Shown here piece after piece: positions 22,396 through 29,150 of a DNA stretch of 36,961 nt (position 1 is its first letter; every line of letters begins with the position of its first letter). The DNA comes from a virus. Location: positions 1 to 36,961 of IMG/VR virus record IMGVR_UViG_3300047444_000377. The stretch is one strand, 5' to 3'. The notes beneath the pieces are model-generated. The model saw only the letters and a program-made list of their open reading frames with translations. It was not told where the DNA came from and ran no database searches. A program made the position numbers and the translations under genes.

Positions 22396-24512
22396 TTTCC
22401 GTACCTCGTGTTTACCCAGCCCTCGGTGGCGATCGGCAGACCGCGCGCCCACGGCGGGAGGATGTTCATTTGTTCGATCATGCGCTCGAGCGGATACGAG
22501 CCTTTTGGTATGTCGAGCGTGAGTGAGTCATGCACCCGCAGTACGATCGCAGTGCGAGCGTGCGCGGGGAGGCGCGCAAGGTACTCGCGTATCGCTGGCA
22601 CTGTCAAGGTGTCCGCGTGGACCCGGAGCGCCGCCAGGCGCAGCAGCCGGTTGGCTGTCGCCTGCACGATGTTCTCCCAGTACAGCCCCGCCCATGCTGT
22701 CTCCCGGCGCCACGTCTTGCCACGCGCTGTCATGTACGACGTGTGCGTGCGCTCTTTCCGCTCGCCCGTGACCGGGTCGACTTCGACGGTGTGGTGCAGC
22801 TGCGGGCTGAAGTAGTTCAGCCGCGAGCCGTCGGGGAGCTCGATGATTAAAAGAGCTCCAGTTGACCATATCTTGCACTTTGCAACTTCATGGAGCGTGC
22901 CCGGCGTTTCAATTGCCTGCTCCACAGCTTTGCCGACCGCGTGGCCTGTTCGGAAAATGGCTGAGTTAGATTCGCGATAGGCTTGCTTGAGGATGTCGCA
23001 AGCGATAAAGACGTTAGGTTCAAGTTCAAAGTCTTCTCCTGCTACGAAAGCCTTACCCCACGCACGAGTCGCGTTAGTAACCTGATTAGCCGGTGCGCGA
23101 GGCAGTACGAGATCCGGCAAGGAATCCAGATCAAGATTATAAGTACTAGCCATAGGAACGAAAGCCCCAACGCCGCCCAGAAACCCCATCGAGAGTGCCA
23201 CCACTTTAGCAATCTGACGCTGCTCATAGTTCACCTCTTCGAGCGGGATGCCGAATTTTTCCGAGTACCAGATTTTGTAGAGGTCAGCGCCTTCACGGTA
23301 ACGTTCAAGCGCCGCAGATTCAACCGCAAGCCATGCAAGAACGCGGGATTCAATATTAGAGTAGTCAGCATCGACCAACTCGTTCCCAGGGGCCGCGACA
23401 ATAGATGATCGCAGAGCATTCGCTGCTGCCGTGTTGGGCCCGCCAACGAGTAGAGGGCTATCCAGCGCTGATCCGTTAAGGATAGCCGGTACGACGATTT
23501 CACAGATATAACCTGCCTTCATGGTCTGACGGGCCATGTTGCCGGGCTGAAAGCCTTTGTGGGAGTCTCGGCCGGTGCGCCCGGCGCCGAAAACCTGGTG
23601 GGTGTGTCTTAGCCGGTCCTGCGGACCGACAAGTGAAAGGCCGCGCCCGTATTTAGCACCGCTCGACTTAGCAGCCTCGAGACGCGCTTCGAGCAGGAAG
23701 CGCAAGCCTTTGTCAAGATCGTCCTGCTCGAGCATATCCCGCACAGTGGCAGCCCGGAGATTTTGCAGTTCAACTCCATATTTGGTGTTGAGATAGTCAA
23801 GAAGGCGAGCCCTTTGGGTAGCAGCTTGGACTTGATCGCCCGTAGCTTTCGCAATTTCTTTGCCACTTCTGACCTTTGCTAATTCGAGGATATTCCGAGC
23901 CGCGACAGCCAAGGGCTTATCGAATCGGAATCCTCGCCAGTTAACACGTTGGTCGAGCTCCACCCAGAGCAGGGCGTCGCCTCGGTAATTGTGGGTAGGC
24001 AGGCGCTTGTGGACTTCGCGCAGCGAGCCAGTATCTCTCTTAGCGTACTCGCAGAATTCATGCCACTCGACGGGATGGGTGCTGGCGTCGTTATATCCGC
24101 CGTCGGCTCTGGGGATGCAGAAGAGCGGGATAAGTCTCTTGCCCGTTGAACTAAGCTTCGCATCTTCAAATGGTACTCCAAGGACGGCTCCCAACAGGTC
24201 CAGCGAACCGGGGAGTCCGTGTGCGTAGGCTTGCGCTCGAGTGCAGCGCAGAAGAGCGAGGGGGATTTCAATTTGGAGTCCAAAGTACGCGATAGCGTAG
24301 TCGAACGGCGCGTTGTGAGCAATCATGGGCTCGCCGCGCTCGATCGCGGCCGCGAGGCAGGCGCGCATAGACGGCTTGTCGGTGAGGATGCCGACGCAGC
24401 CGTCATCGTACGCATACGTCAGGATGATTGCCTCCGCCTGACGTGCGTAGCGGTCCAGCCCCTCGCTGATCGGCACGGGGCTGCGCGACTCAAAGTCGAA
24501 GTAGAACGTCAC
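22386..24512 (-). CDS. Family A DNA polymerase with 3'-5' exonuclease
   Basis: The start is GTG at 24512, with GGAG ten bases upstream. Exonuclease: D6 and E8 (FYFDFESRS), N67-x3-D71 (AHNAPFDYA), Y156-x3-D160 (CEYAKRDT), so proofreading looks intact. Polymerase: motif A VDADYSNIES (D383, E388), motif B RQIAKVVALSMGFLGG (K436), motif C VLRVHDSLTL (H661, D662). The sequence is the short phage type of about 700 residues, with RETAWAGLYWENIVQATANR before motif C. Position K+8 in motif B is F444 where a Tyr is usual. The middle of the gene is visibly less GC-rich than its ends. It is the replicative polymerase of this phage. Confidence 0.93.
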   Translation of the reverse strand: MTFYFDFESRSPVPISEGLDRYARQAEAIILTYAYDDGCVGILTDKPSMRACLAAAIERGEPMIAHNAPFDYAIAYFGLQIEIPLALLRCTRAQAYAHGLPGSLDLLGAVLGVPFEDAKLSSTGKRLIPLFCIPRADGGYNDASTHPVEWHEFCEYAKRDTGSLREVHKRLPTHNYRGDALLWVELDQRVNWRGFRFDKPLAVAARNILELAKVRSGKEIAKATGDQVQAATQRARLLDYLNTKYGVELQNLRAATVRDMLEQDDLDKGLRFLLEARLEAAKSSGAKYGRGLSLVGPQDRLRHTHQVFGAGRTGRDSHKGFQPGNMARQTMKAGYICEIVVPAILNGSALDSPLLVGGPNTAAANALRSSIVAAPGNELVDADYSNIESRVLAWLAVESAALERYREGADLYKIWYSEKFGIPLEEVNYEQRQIAKVVALSMGFLGGVGAFVPMASTYNLDLDSLPDLVLPRAPANQVTNATRAWGKAFVAGEDFELEPNVFIACDILKQAYRESNSAIFRTGHAVGKAVEQAIETPGTLHEVAKCKIWSTGALLIIELPDGSRLNYFSPQLHHTVEVDPVTGERKERTHTSYMTARGKTWRRETAWAGLYWENIVQATANRLLRLAALRVHADTLTVPAIREYLARLPAHARTAIVLRVHDSLTLDIPKGSYPLERMIEQMNILPPWARGLPIATEGWVNTRYGKWK

Positions 24513-24721
24513 CGCCGCGGCGCTCCACCGTTGCCGCCGCGCTCGCTGCGGCCGGTGCTATGGCGCGGCTTCTGGCGCTGGCCCGGCGACCGGCGGAATT
24601 TCGTCCCGTGCCGGTACAGATCCCCCAGACTCCCCGGCTTCCACTCGATTTCTCTGCTGCACGGCTCCAATGAGTCGCTTGAATTCTCGATCTTTGTCGA
24701 AGGTATTGAGGGTAGAGTCAT
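24509..24721 (-). CDS. Possible small basic protein overlapping its neighbour
   Basis: The ATG at 24721 has GGAG eight bases upstream, and the stop forms a GTGA overlap with the polymerase start; both support translation. The 70-residue product has EIEWKPGSLGDLY followed by a basic tail (KFRRSPGQRQKPRHSTGRSE). It overlaps the 3' half of the gene 24558-24875 in another frame. One of the two may be a shadow; the ribosome site and coupling favour that both are expressed. No function can be given. Confidence 0.4.
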   Translation of the reverse strand: MTLPSIPSTKIENSSDSLEPCSREIEWKPGSLGDLYRHGTKFRRSPGQRQKPRHSTGRSERGGNGGAPRR

Positions 24722-24875
24722 TGTGAATTCTCCGTAGCGCGTTGAACACCGCGGCTGCGATCTTGCCGGGAGGGCCGGGTATGTCCGCCATCTGGCGGTA
24801 GAAGGCGAGCGCGGCCTTGCGCTTGTCGCGCAAGTCGACGCCCTGTTTCCCGGCGAGTTTCTTGAACGTGCTCAC
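24558..24875 (-). CDS. Hypothetical helical protein, 105 aa
   Basis: The start is ATG at 24875 in ATGA overlap with the previous gene. The product is helical and basic at first (KKLAGKQGVDLRDKRKAALA), then FYRQMADIPGPPGKIAAAVF, and ends in a Pro/Ala tail. No known motif. It belongs to the small-gene run between the polymerase and the SSB gene and may assist replication; that is context only. Confidence 0.6.
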   Translation of the reverse strand: MSTFKKLAGKQGVDLRDKRKAALAFYRQMADIPGPPGKIAAAVFNALRRIHNDSTLNTFDKDREFKRLIGAVQQRNRVEAGESGGSVPARDEIPPVAGPAPEAAP

Positions 24876-25123
24876 GACAGCAGCTGGATCAAGCCGCCCT
24901 CGCCTTGCCCCGCCTGCTCGATCATGTGCTGGGCAACGAAATGCACGGCGAGGGTGATGCCGAGTGCGATCGCGGGGTCGCGGCCGCCCTCGGCTGCCAG
25001 CTTCTTAACAACTTTTTCAATCTGTAAGGCAGCGTGGCGTGCGCGCATCCGAGCATTCGGCGGCGCTTGTTCCAGGATTTCTTTGAGCACGTCAACATTG
25101 GCGTCGATGTCTTTGGTGAACAT
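24872..25123 (-). CDS. Hypothetical helical protein, 83 aa
   Basis: The ATG at 25123 shares its A with the stop TAA of the membrane protein gene. The product is almost all helix: DANVDVLKEILEQAPPNAR, HAALQIEKVVKKLAAEGG, AIALGITLAVHFVAQHMIEQA. The third helix is hydrophobic enough to pack or touch a membrane but carries His and Gln. No family is recognised. Both neighbours are joined to it by overlaps. Confidence 0.6.
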   Translation of the reverse strand: MFTKDIDANVDVLKEILEQAPPNARMRARHAALQIEKVVKKLAAEGGRDPAIALGITLAVHFVAQHMIEQAGQGEGGLIQLLS

Positions 25124-25317
25124 TACGCGGCAACCTTGGCGGCGGTATACCACACGGCCCGGAACAACCAGACCATCAAGAACGCGCCGACGTAGGCGCC
25201 GATGAACCAACAGGCGTTGCCTATGGCGCTCGGCTGCTTTTCGAAAATGAACGGGGCGTACACGGTCACTAAGATCAGCGCCGCGATCGCTTGGGTCTTG
25301 CTAAATAGCGATTTCAT
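25123..25317 (-). CDS. Two-span small membrane protein, 64 aa
   Basis: The start is ATG at 25317 after AAGGAG seven bases upstream. Two membrane segments are evident: AIAALILVTVYAPFIF and FIGAYVGAFLMVWLFRAVW, joined by a short polar loop, with basic residues at the N-terminus (MKSLFSKTQ). The topology is like small phage inner-membrane proteins of unknown role (superinfection exclusion, membrane anchoring of replication). No family is recognised. Confidence 0.65.
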   Translation of the reverse strand: MKSLFSKTQAIAALILVTVYAPFIFEKQPSAIGNACWFIGAYVGAFLMVWLFRAVWYTAAKVAA

Positions 25318-25355
25318 TTTGGGCTCCTTGGTGAGAAATGCCGGGCACTTAATGA

Positions 25356-25373
25356 TTCGCCCCCGGCGGCGAA
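25356..25373. other. Short perfect hairpin between SSB and membrane-protein genes
   Basis: The arms TTCGCC (25356-25361) and GGCGAA (25368-25373) form a six-pair stem with a six-base loop. On the plus strand it is followed by GGTTTTC; on the minus strand, the coding direction here, no T-run follows. It sits in the 95-base space between the SSB gene and 25317, which holds no convincing gene (only a TTG-initiated 22-codon frame ending in ATGA). Weak attenuator or mRNA-end structure at best. Confidence 0.35.
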
Positions 25374-25412
25374 GGTTTTCAAGGCTAAGCCACAGCGGTT
25401 ATGCTGCTCCTC

Positions 25413-26045
25413 CTAGCCGAGAAGATCGTCTACGCTTTCAGTCGACGCCGCGGCGGCTGGCGCCGGGGCATCACTGTCAGCGTCGCTCGGCTCAACGCCG
25501 AATTCAGTCACAGCAGCCACGCGGCTGCCACCGCCCAGCGGCTCGCCCTTGCGCACGTACTGAATGCCCATGACATCAGCGAAGATGCCCTTGCCCTCAG
25601 CGAAAGTGTGCGCGTAGATAGCGATGCTGGCGTTGCCGTAGTCACCTGAGCGCGGACGGTTGTCTTCCTTGCTCAGCTGCACGTTCACGCCGCCGCGGGT
25701 TTCCACCACCGAGAAGGGCCCTTTGTGCGAGCAGCCAATGAAGTACATACCTTTGTACTCAGGCTGCCCAGGCTTGTTGGTGTCGCCCTTCTTGAGACAG
25801 ATTTTGTTGTTGACCTTCAGCGTGGCAAGGACGTTGGCAGCTTCCGGGCCCCACTTCTCTGCAGCGATGGCGGGGATGAAAGCGGCGATTTCCTTCAGCT
25901 GCGGGTGGTCGGCGGGGAGGATCAACTGCACCCCATAGGTCTTCTTGCCGGTGGTGCGATTGGTCTGGGGCTCATGCGCGAACACGTAGTTGAAACGGAC
26001 GTTTTTGAGCATGATTTCTCGACGTCCTGCAATACCAGTAGCCAT
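25413..26045 (-). CDS. Single-stranded DNA-binding protein, Enc34/DUF2815 type
   Basis: The start is ATG at 26045, with AGGAG nearby. The OB-fold core has the family features: NVRFNYVFAHEPQTNRTTGK at the start, KTYGVQLILPADHPQL, KWGPEAANVL, NNKICLKKGDTNKPG, YKGMYFIGCS, then RGGVNVQLSKEDNRPRSGDYG and the Gly-rich IYAHTFAEGKGIFADVMGIQ. Phage ssDNA-binding proteins of this family cover the lagging strand. Residues 183-210 are a disordered Ala/Asp-rich linker ending in the acidic tip TESVDDLLG. In phage T7 an acidic tail of this kind contacts polymerase and helicase. The primase-helicase ends with the same tip. Confidence 0.9.
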   Translation of the reverse strand: MATGIAGRREIMLKNVRFNYVFAHEPQTNRTTGKKTYGVQLILPADHPQLKEIAAFIPAIAAEKWGPEAANVLATLKVNNKICLKKGDTNKPGQPEYKGMYFIGCSHKGPFSVVETRGGVNVQLSKEDNRPRSGDYGNASIAIYAHTFAEGKGIFADVMGIQYVRKGEPLGGGSRVAAVTEFGVEPSDADSDAPAPAAAASTESVDDLLG

Positions 26046-26046
26046 A

Positions 26047-26235
26047 TCAATCTCCTGTTGAACTATTAGACAAACTCAAACGCGAATCAATGTTAGCGGT
26101 TGTTGGTTTCAAAAGCAACGGTACGTAGCCGCCGGCCTCGGCGCGGCAGCGCGGGCAGTAGATGTGGCCCGGCGTCGCCTTGTTGCGGCACTGCAGCGAC
26201 TTGGTCGCGGCGTCGTGGTTAGCGCAGTAATTCAC
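26047..26235 (-). CDS. Zinc-finger-like small protein, 62 aa
   Basis: The GTG at 26235 overlaps the DUF2800 stop (GTGA) and has GGAGG eight to nine bases upstream. The Cys/His pattern Y-C-x2-H then LQCRNKATPGHIYCPRCRAEAG gives C...H...C...C-x2-C, a compact zinc-binding motif in the first 35 residues. The remainder is a polar tail (NIDSRLSLSNSSTGD). No DNA-binding family is recognisable. Coupling to the nuclease and position just before the SSB gene suggest a recombination or replication accessory. Confidence 0.65.
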   Translation of the reverse strand: MNYCANHDAATKSLQCRNKATPGHIYCPRCRAEAGGYVPLLLKPTTANIDSRLSLSNSSTGD

Positions 26236-27386
26236 TGAACTTCCTCCAAGCCAAACTCTAAGGCCGGGAGCGGCCGCCCTTCCTCGTTCCACTTCGCCAA
26301 GCTGGGGGCGCCTGGCGGCTGTTCGACCAGCATGGCGACTTCCGTGTAGGGCTGCTTGGCAGCCTTCAGGCGCCGCTCGGCCTCGGTGGGGCTCACAAGC
26401 TTGGGCTTCTCGTGTGGGTCGATGCCCAGCGCCCGGAGCTCCATTGCAGCCACGTCTACGTCTATCCACCGGCGATTGCCGCGCTTGCCCTCGATCAGCT
26501 TGTAGCCGGGGATAGCCTTGCCCGCGGTCGCGCGGCGCAGCCCCTCGGCACGGATGTCGCGCCAAAACGCTTCGCGGGCGTCGGCCTTGTCCAGCAGTTG
26601 CCCGACTTCGGCATCCGAGAGGGCGGACAGCGGGACGGGATTATCTTCTATGGGGAATTCCGTGAGCACCTGAGTGGCTCGCGCCTTGCAGTTCGCCCGC
26701 GCCGGGCACCACTGGCACTGCTTGTCGCCGGGGTTGAGGCCGCCGCCCGTTGTCGACATAGCCAGCTTCGCGGCCTCGGCGAAGTGCTCACCGGCATTGC
26801 GTACGTGCTCCGCCGTCGTCTCCCACATGCGCGGCTCGCCGCGCTTGGGCTGGAATACCCAGAGGCGCACTGTGTCGTAGTCAGTGCCAAACTCGTCGAA
26901 CTTGTGCAGCGCCGCGGCCGCGTACAGCAGCATCTGGCGGTTCTCTTCAACGTCAACGTAGCCGTAGCCGAATTTGTGGTCGCCCACGTTGAGCACGCGC
27001 GCCACCTTGTCGCCTATGACCACGTCGCCGGTACCCTTCTGGTCCGGCACGCCCAGCACCGGGGAGGTGTCGAGCTCGATTTCAAACCACCGGCTGCTGC
27101 CAGGAATGGCGCGCACGGCGTCGAGGCAGTAGTTGACGTGCGCGATAAACTCGTCGTCGATTTCGCCCGCGAAGCCCTCGTGGGCCCACGGCTGGCCCTT
27201 GAGCCCATCAGCCATCATGCCGGGGAAGCTGTGCATCAAAGCCCAATAAACGGCTTCATGCTTGGCAGAGCCCAGCGCGCTCGCCTCGTTCGGCGGGTTC
27301 GGGATGTCCTTGCAGAGCTCGACGCTGCCGGGGCAGCGCGTCCAGCGGTCGGCGCTGGATGGCGATAGAACGCTGTGGCCGCTCAT
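26232..27386 (-). CDS. DUF2800 PD-(D/E)XK (Cas4/RecB-like) nuclease
   Basis: The start is ATG at 27386. The family order is clear: SPSSADRWTRCPGSVEL, the ALGSAKHEAVYW helix, GTGDVVIGDK (D121), NVGDHKFGYGYVDVEENRQ (D136-x-K138 catalytic pair, Q151) and LLYAAAAL. These are the RecB/Cas4-type nuclease motifs. C18 together with C224, C227 and C233 (CQWCPARANC) could hold an iron-sulfur cluster, as in Cas4 and AddB; that is inference. A C-terminal part of about 120 residues, with a TAGKAIPGYKLIEGKRGNR segment, is typical of the phage group. It probably acts as an exonuclease in recombination-dependent replication. Confidence 0.88.
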   Translation of the reverse strand: MSGHSVLSPSSADRWTRCPGSVELCKDIPNPPNEASALGSAKHEAVYWALMHSFPGMMADGLKGQPWAHEGFAGEIDDEFIAHVNYCLDAVRAIPGSSRWFEIELDTSPVLGVPDQKGTGDVVIGDKVARVLNVGDHKFGYGYVDVEENRQMLLYAAAALHKFDEFGTDYDTVRLWVFQPKRGEPRMWETTAEHVRNAGEHFAEAAKLAMSTTGGGLNPGDKQCQWCPARANCKARATQVLTEFPIEDNPVPLSALSDAEVGQLLDKADAREAFWRDIRAEGLRRATAGKAIPGYKLIEGKRGNRRWIDVDVAAMELRALGIDPHEKPKLVSPTEAERRLKAAKQPYTEVAMLVEQPPGAPSLAKWNEEGRPLPALEFGLEEVQ

Positions 27387-27583
27387 GTTTTCCTCCGTAT
27401 CAGCTGCGCATTGCGCTTCTCGAGCAGCTTCTGTAACCGAGAGATTTCATGCCGCTGCGCGATGATCTGCTCGTTAGCTTCCGGGCAGCGGTGGCGCGAG
27501 AATTCACCGTCGTAATAGTCGCCGTCCGTGGAGCAATACTTGCAGCCGCCGGGACCGGCGATAGCAACGTCTAGCGTCTTCAC
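27383..27583 (-). CDS. Cys-rich coiled-coil small protein, 66 aa
   Basis: The start is GTG at 27583 in GTGA overlap with the PEP-CTERM gene; it ends in ATGA with the nuclease gene. The first half has GGCKYCSTDGDYYDGE and SRHRCPEAN, three Cys plus His, perhaps a zinc site. The second half is a heptad helix (IIAQRHEISRLQKLLEKRN) that could dimerise. It has no signal peptide. Function unknown. Confidence 0.6.
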   Translation of the reverse strand: MKTLDVAIAGPGGCKYCSTDGDYYDGEFSRHRCPEANEQIIAQRHEISRLQKLLEKRNAQLIRRKT

Positions 27584-27846
27584 TTGCGCCGTCTCCTGGC
27601 GGCCAGCACCGCGGCCACGCCGCTGCCCAGCATGAGCAGGCTGGCGGGCTCGGGCACTGACTGCGTCGGCACCGGGCGCTCTACCGGGCCCTCATGGCGC
27701 GGCGGCAAGTAGACATACTCGCAGTCCTGCGGCTTGAGTTTGATGTTCGGCTCGTCGGAGCACTCGCGCGCTTCGGCGGGCATCGCCCAGACGGTGAAGA
27801 GGATCAGCGCGAGCACGAGGGCGGCGCCGTATACTAGGCGCGTCAC
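27580..27846 (-). CDS. Phage-encoded PEP-CTERM surface protein, 88 aa
   Basis: The start is GTG at 27846 in GTGA overlap with the upstream gene. Residues 1-26 form a classical signal peptide ending A-M-P-A-E-A (cleavage after Ala26). The mature part is only about 35 residues with two Cys (RECSDEPNIKLKPQDC). Then comes a complete PEP-CTERM sorting signal: SVPEPASLLMLGSGVAAVLA, hydrophobic span, and a terminal RRRRK cluster. In bacteria this signal is recognised by an exosortase that cleaves and transfers the protein to the outer surface or matrix. No exosortase gene is seen here, so the host enzyme would be used. The mature part shows no known domain. Confidence 0.85.
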   Translation of the reverse strand: MTRLVYGAALVLALILFTVWAMPAEARECSDEPNIKLKPQDCEYVYLPPRHEGPVERPVPTQSVPEPASLLMLGSGVAAVLAARRRRK

Positions 27847-28010
27847 GGGTGACGCTCCAGCCAGATCGCCGTCGTCACCTTCGGCTGCATTGGCCGGAGG
27901 TGCAGATCATCCAGCTGCCGCTCTAGGCGGTGAAGCATGAAGAGCATCCCGGCGATGATCGCGCAGCCCGCGGCCAGTAACCCGGCGGCGTGCCATACGA
28001 ATTTGTTCAA
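27843..28010 (-). CDS. Single-span small membrane protein, 55 aa
   Basis: TTG at 28010 has GGAGA just upstream and overlaps the previous stop (TTGA); its own stop overlaps the PEP-CTERM start (GTGA). MNKFVWHAAGLLAAGCAIIA followed by GMLFMLHRL is one membrane segment with a basic N-terminal end. A short helix (ERQLDDLHLRPMQPKVTTA) follows. It is missed by length thresholds but fits the overlap chain exactly. No family is recognised. Confidence 0.6.
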   Translation of the reverse strand: MNKFVWHAAGLLAAGCAIIAGMLFMLHRLERQLDDLHLRPMQPKVTTAIWLERHP

Positions 28011-28111
28011 GGGTTTCTCCACAGTTTGTAGAGTAGGAGCAGCATGACAAGCGTCCAGATAGCGACGAGCGTCACGCCGAAGCGGAACATGATTATCAGG
28101 AATGTGAGCAT
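28007..28111 (-). CDS. Tiny hydrophobic membrane peptide, 34 aa
   Basis: ATG at 28111 opens MLTFLIIMFRFGVTLVAIW and continues to TLVMLLLLYKLWRNP, almost entirely hydrophobic with one Arg in the middle, giving one long or two short spans. Its stop overlaps the following TTG (TTGA). No ribosome site is clear. Support is the overlap chain plus extreme hydrophobicity. Function unknown. Confidence 0.5.
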   Translation of the reverse strand: MLTFLIIMFRFGVTLVAIWTLVMLLLLYKLWRNP

Positions 28112-28200
28112 GAGGTTAGAACGGCGCCCTAGTACGTATTGACTAGCATTTATGTCGCTGACGTGGGGGCCTAAGCCTCTGTCGAGCGGCGCCGCAATCC

Positions 28201-28647
28201 TTAGCCTATCAGGTCCGCTACCGAATCGGTAGCAGCCTGCGGGCCCATTTCCAAGTCTGTCTTGAACTGCGCCAGATCCTTGACGTCGTTAAACGTCTTG
28301 GCGTTGCGCACCTTCAGCAGTCCGCGCACAAACTCCGCGCCGTGGTCGAGCGCCGCCTTCTTGAAGGCTGGCACAAGGTCCGCGTGCGTGAGGCTAGACG
28401 CAGTTGGTGCAGCCGTCGCGGGAGCAGCGGCAGCCGTCGGGGCGGCCACAGCCGCCGGAGTAGCAGCCGCAGGCGCACCCTCTACGCCCTTCGGCGGGCG
28501 GCCGCGGGGCCGCGGTGCAGCCGCAGGCGCAGGCGCGGGCGTCGTCGCCACTGCCGCAGCGGCAGGCGCAGAAGTCTCTGAGGATGACTGGCTGACCAGT
28601 GCGTCGGCTAACGCATGGAGCGCAGCCGCAAGGGCTTGAAGGTTCAT
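28201..28647 (-). CDS. AT-hook-like Ala/Pro-rich protein
   Basis: The start is ATG at 28647 with GGAG eight bases upstream. Residues 1-18 are a helix (NLQALAAALHALADALV). Then come Ala/Pro-rich linkers around RPRGRPPKG, an AT-hook (GRP core with flanking basics) that binds the DNA minor groove. The folded C-terminal part has HADLVPAFKKAALDHGAEFV and LLKVRNAKTFNDVKDLAQ, and the last residues are DSVADLIG, close to the SVDDLLG tails of the SSB and the primase-helicase. The layout suggests a replication or nucleoid accessory protein. Long Ala/Pro tracts make the DNA repetitive. Confidence 0.6.
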   Translation of the reverse strand: MNLQALAAALHALADALVSQSSSETSAPAAAAVATTPAPAPAAAPRPRGRPPKGVEGAPAAATPAAVAAPTAAAAPATAAPTASSLTHADLVPAFKKAALDHGAEFVRGLLKVRNAKTFNDVKDLAQFKTDLEMGPQAATDSVADLIG

Positions 28648-28673
28648 TCATGATTCTCCGAGGGTGTGAATTA

Positions 28674-29150
28674 TTACAGTTCAGTTATCTGCATTCCGCT
28701 GCCGCCGCGATGGAACGGGACATCCGGCTTGCCTGTTTTCGGGAGCGAAGGTACCACGCCACAAACGGCGTTGCCAACACTTTCTGCGACGCTGCCAGGC
28801 GCGATGGGCTTGGCGATTGCGTCCACTTCGCCGACGCCGCCGACTATTGTCGCGTTGTCCGCCAGATCGTAACTCGACTGTACTTGCCATGTGCGCTTGC
28901 CGCAGTCGAGCGCAATACGCCCAGCAGAGCCCGCAGGCAGGCTCTTGTCGCGGCCCTTGGGACTGTAGGCAATCAGCACGATGACCGAGACGCGGCCGTC
29001 TGGCAGCTGTACCTGATGCTCTAGGTCAACTACGGCGGCCGCCTGATCGTTTCTGAACACAATCTGCATACGGTCGCCCTTGTGGGGGATGTCGCTCTGA
29101 GCGGCAGCGATGGCGGCGGCTGATACGACGAGCGCGGCGAATAGGTTCAA
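28674..29150 (-). CDS. Secreted Adhesin_E-like protein
   Basis: TTG at 29150 is preceded by AGGAG and overlaps the previous stop (TTGA). A signal peptide MNLFAALVVSAAAIAAAQS is followed by a beta-rich domain. The segment ALDCGKRTWQVQSSYDL then KPIAPGSVAESVGNAVC has the features of surface-adhesin protein E-type domains: an early Cys near the W/Y strand, an IxPGS loop and a terminal Cys that would form a disulfide. Phages carry secreted proteins of this look, of unknown role. The match is by eye and should be treated as a hypothesis; the exported nature is firm. Confidence 0.6.
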   Translation of the reverse strand: MNLFAALVVSAAAIAAAQSDIPHKGDRMQIVFRNDQAAAVVDLEHQVQLPDGRVSVIVLIAYSPKGRDKSLPAGSAGRIALDCGKRTWQVQSSYDLADNATIVGGVGEVDAIAKPIAPGSVAESVGNAVCGVVPSLPKTGKPDVPFHRGGSGMQITEL

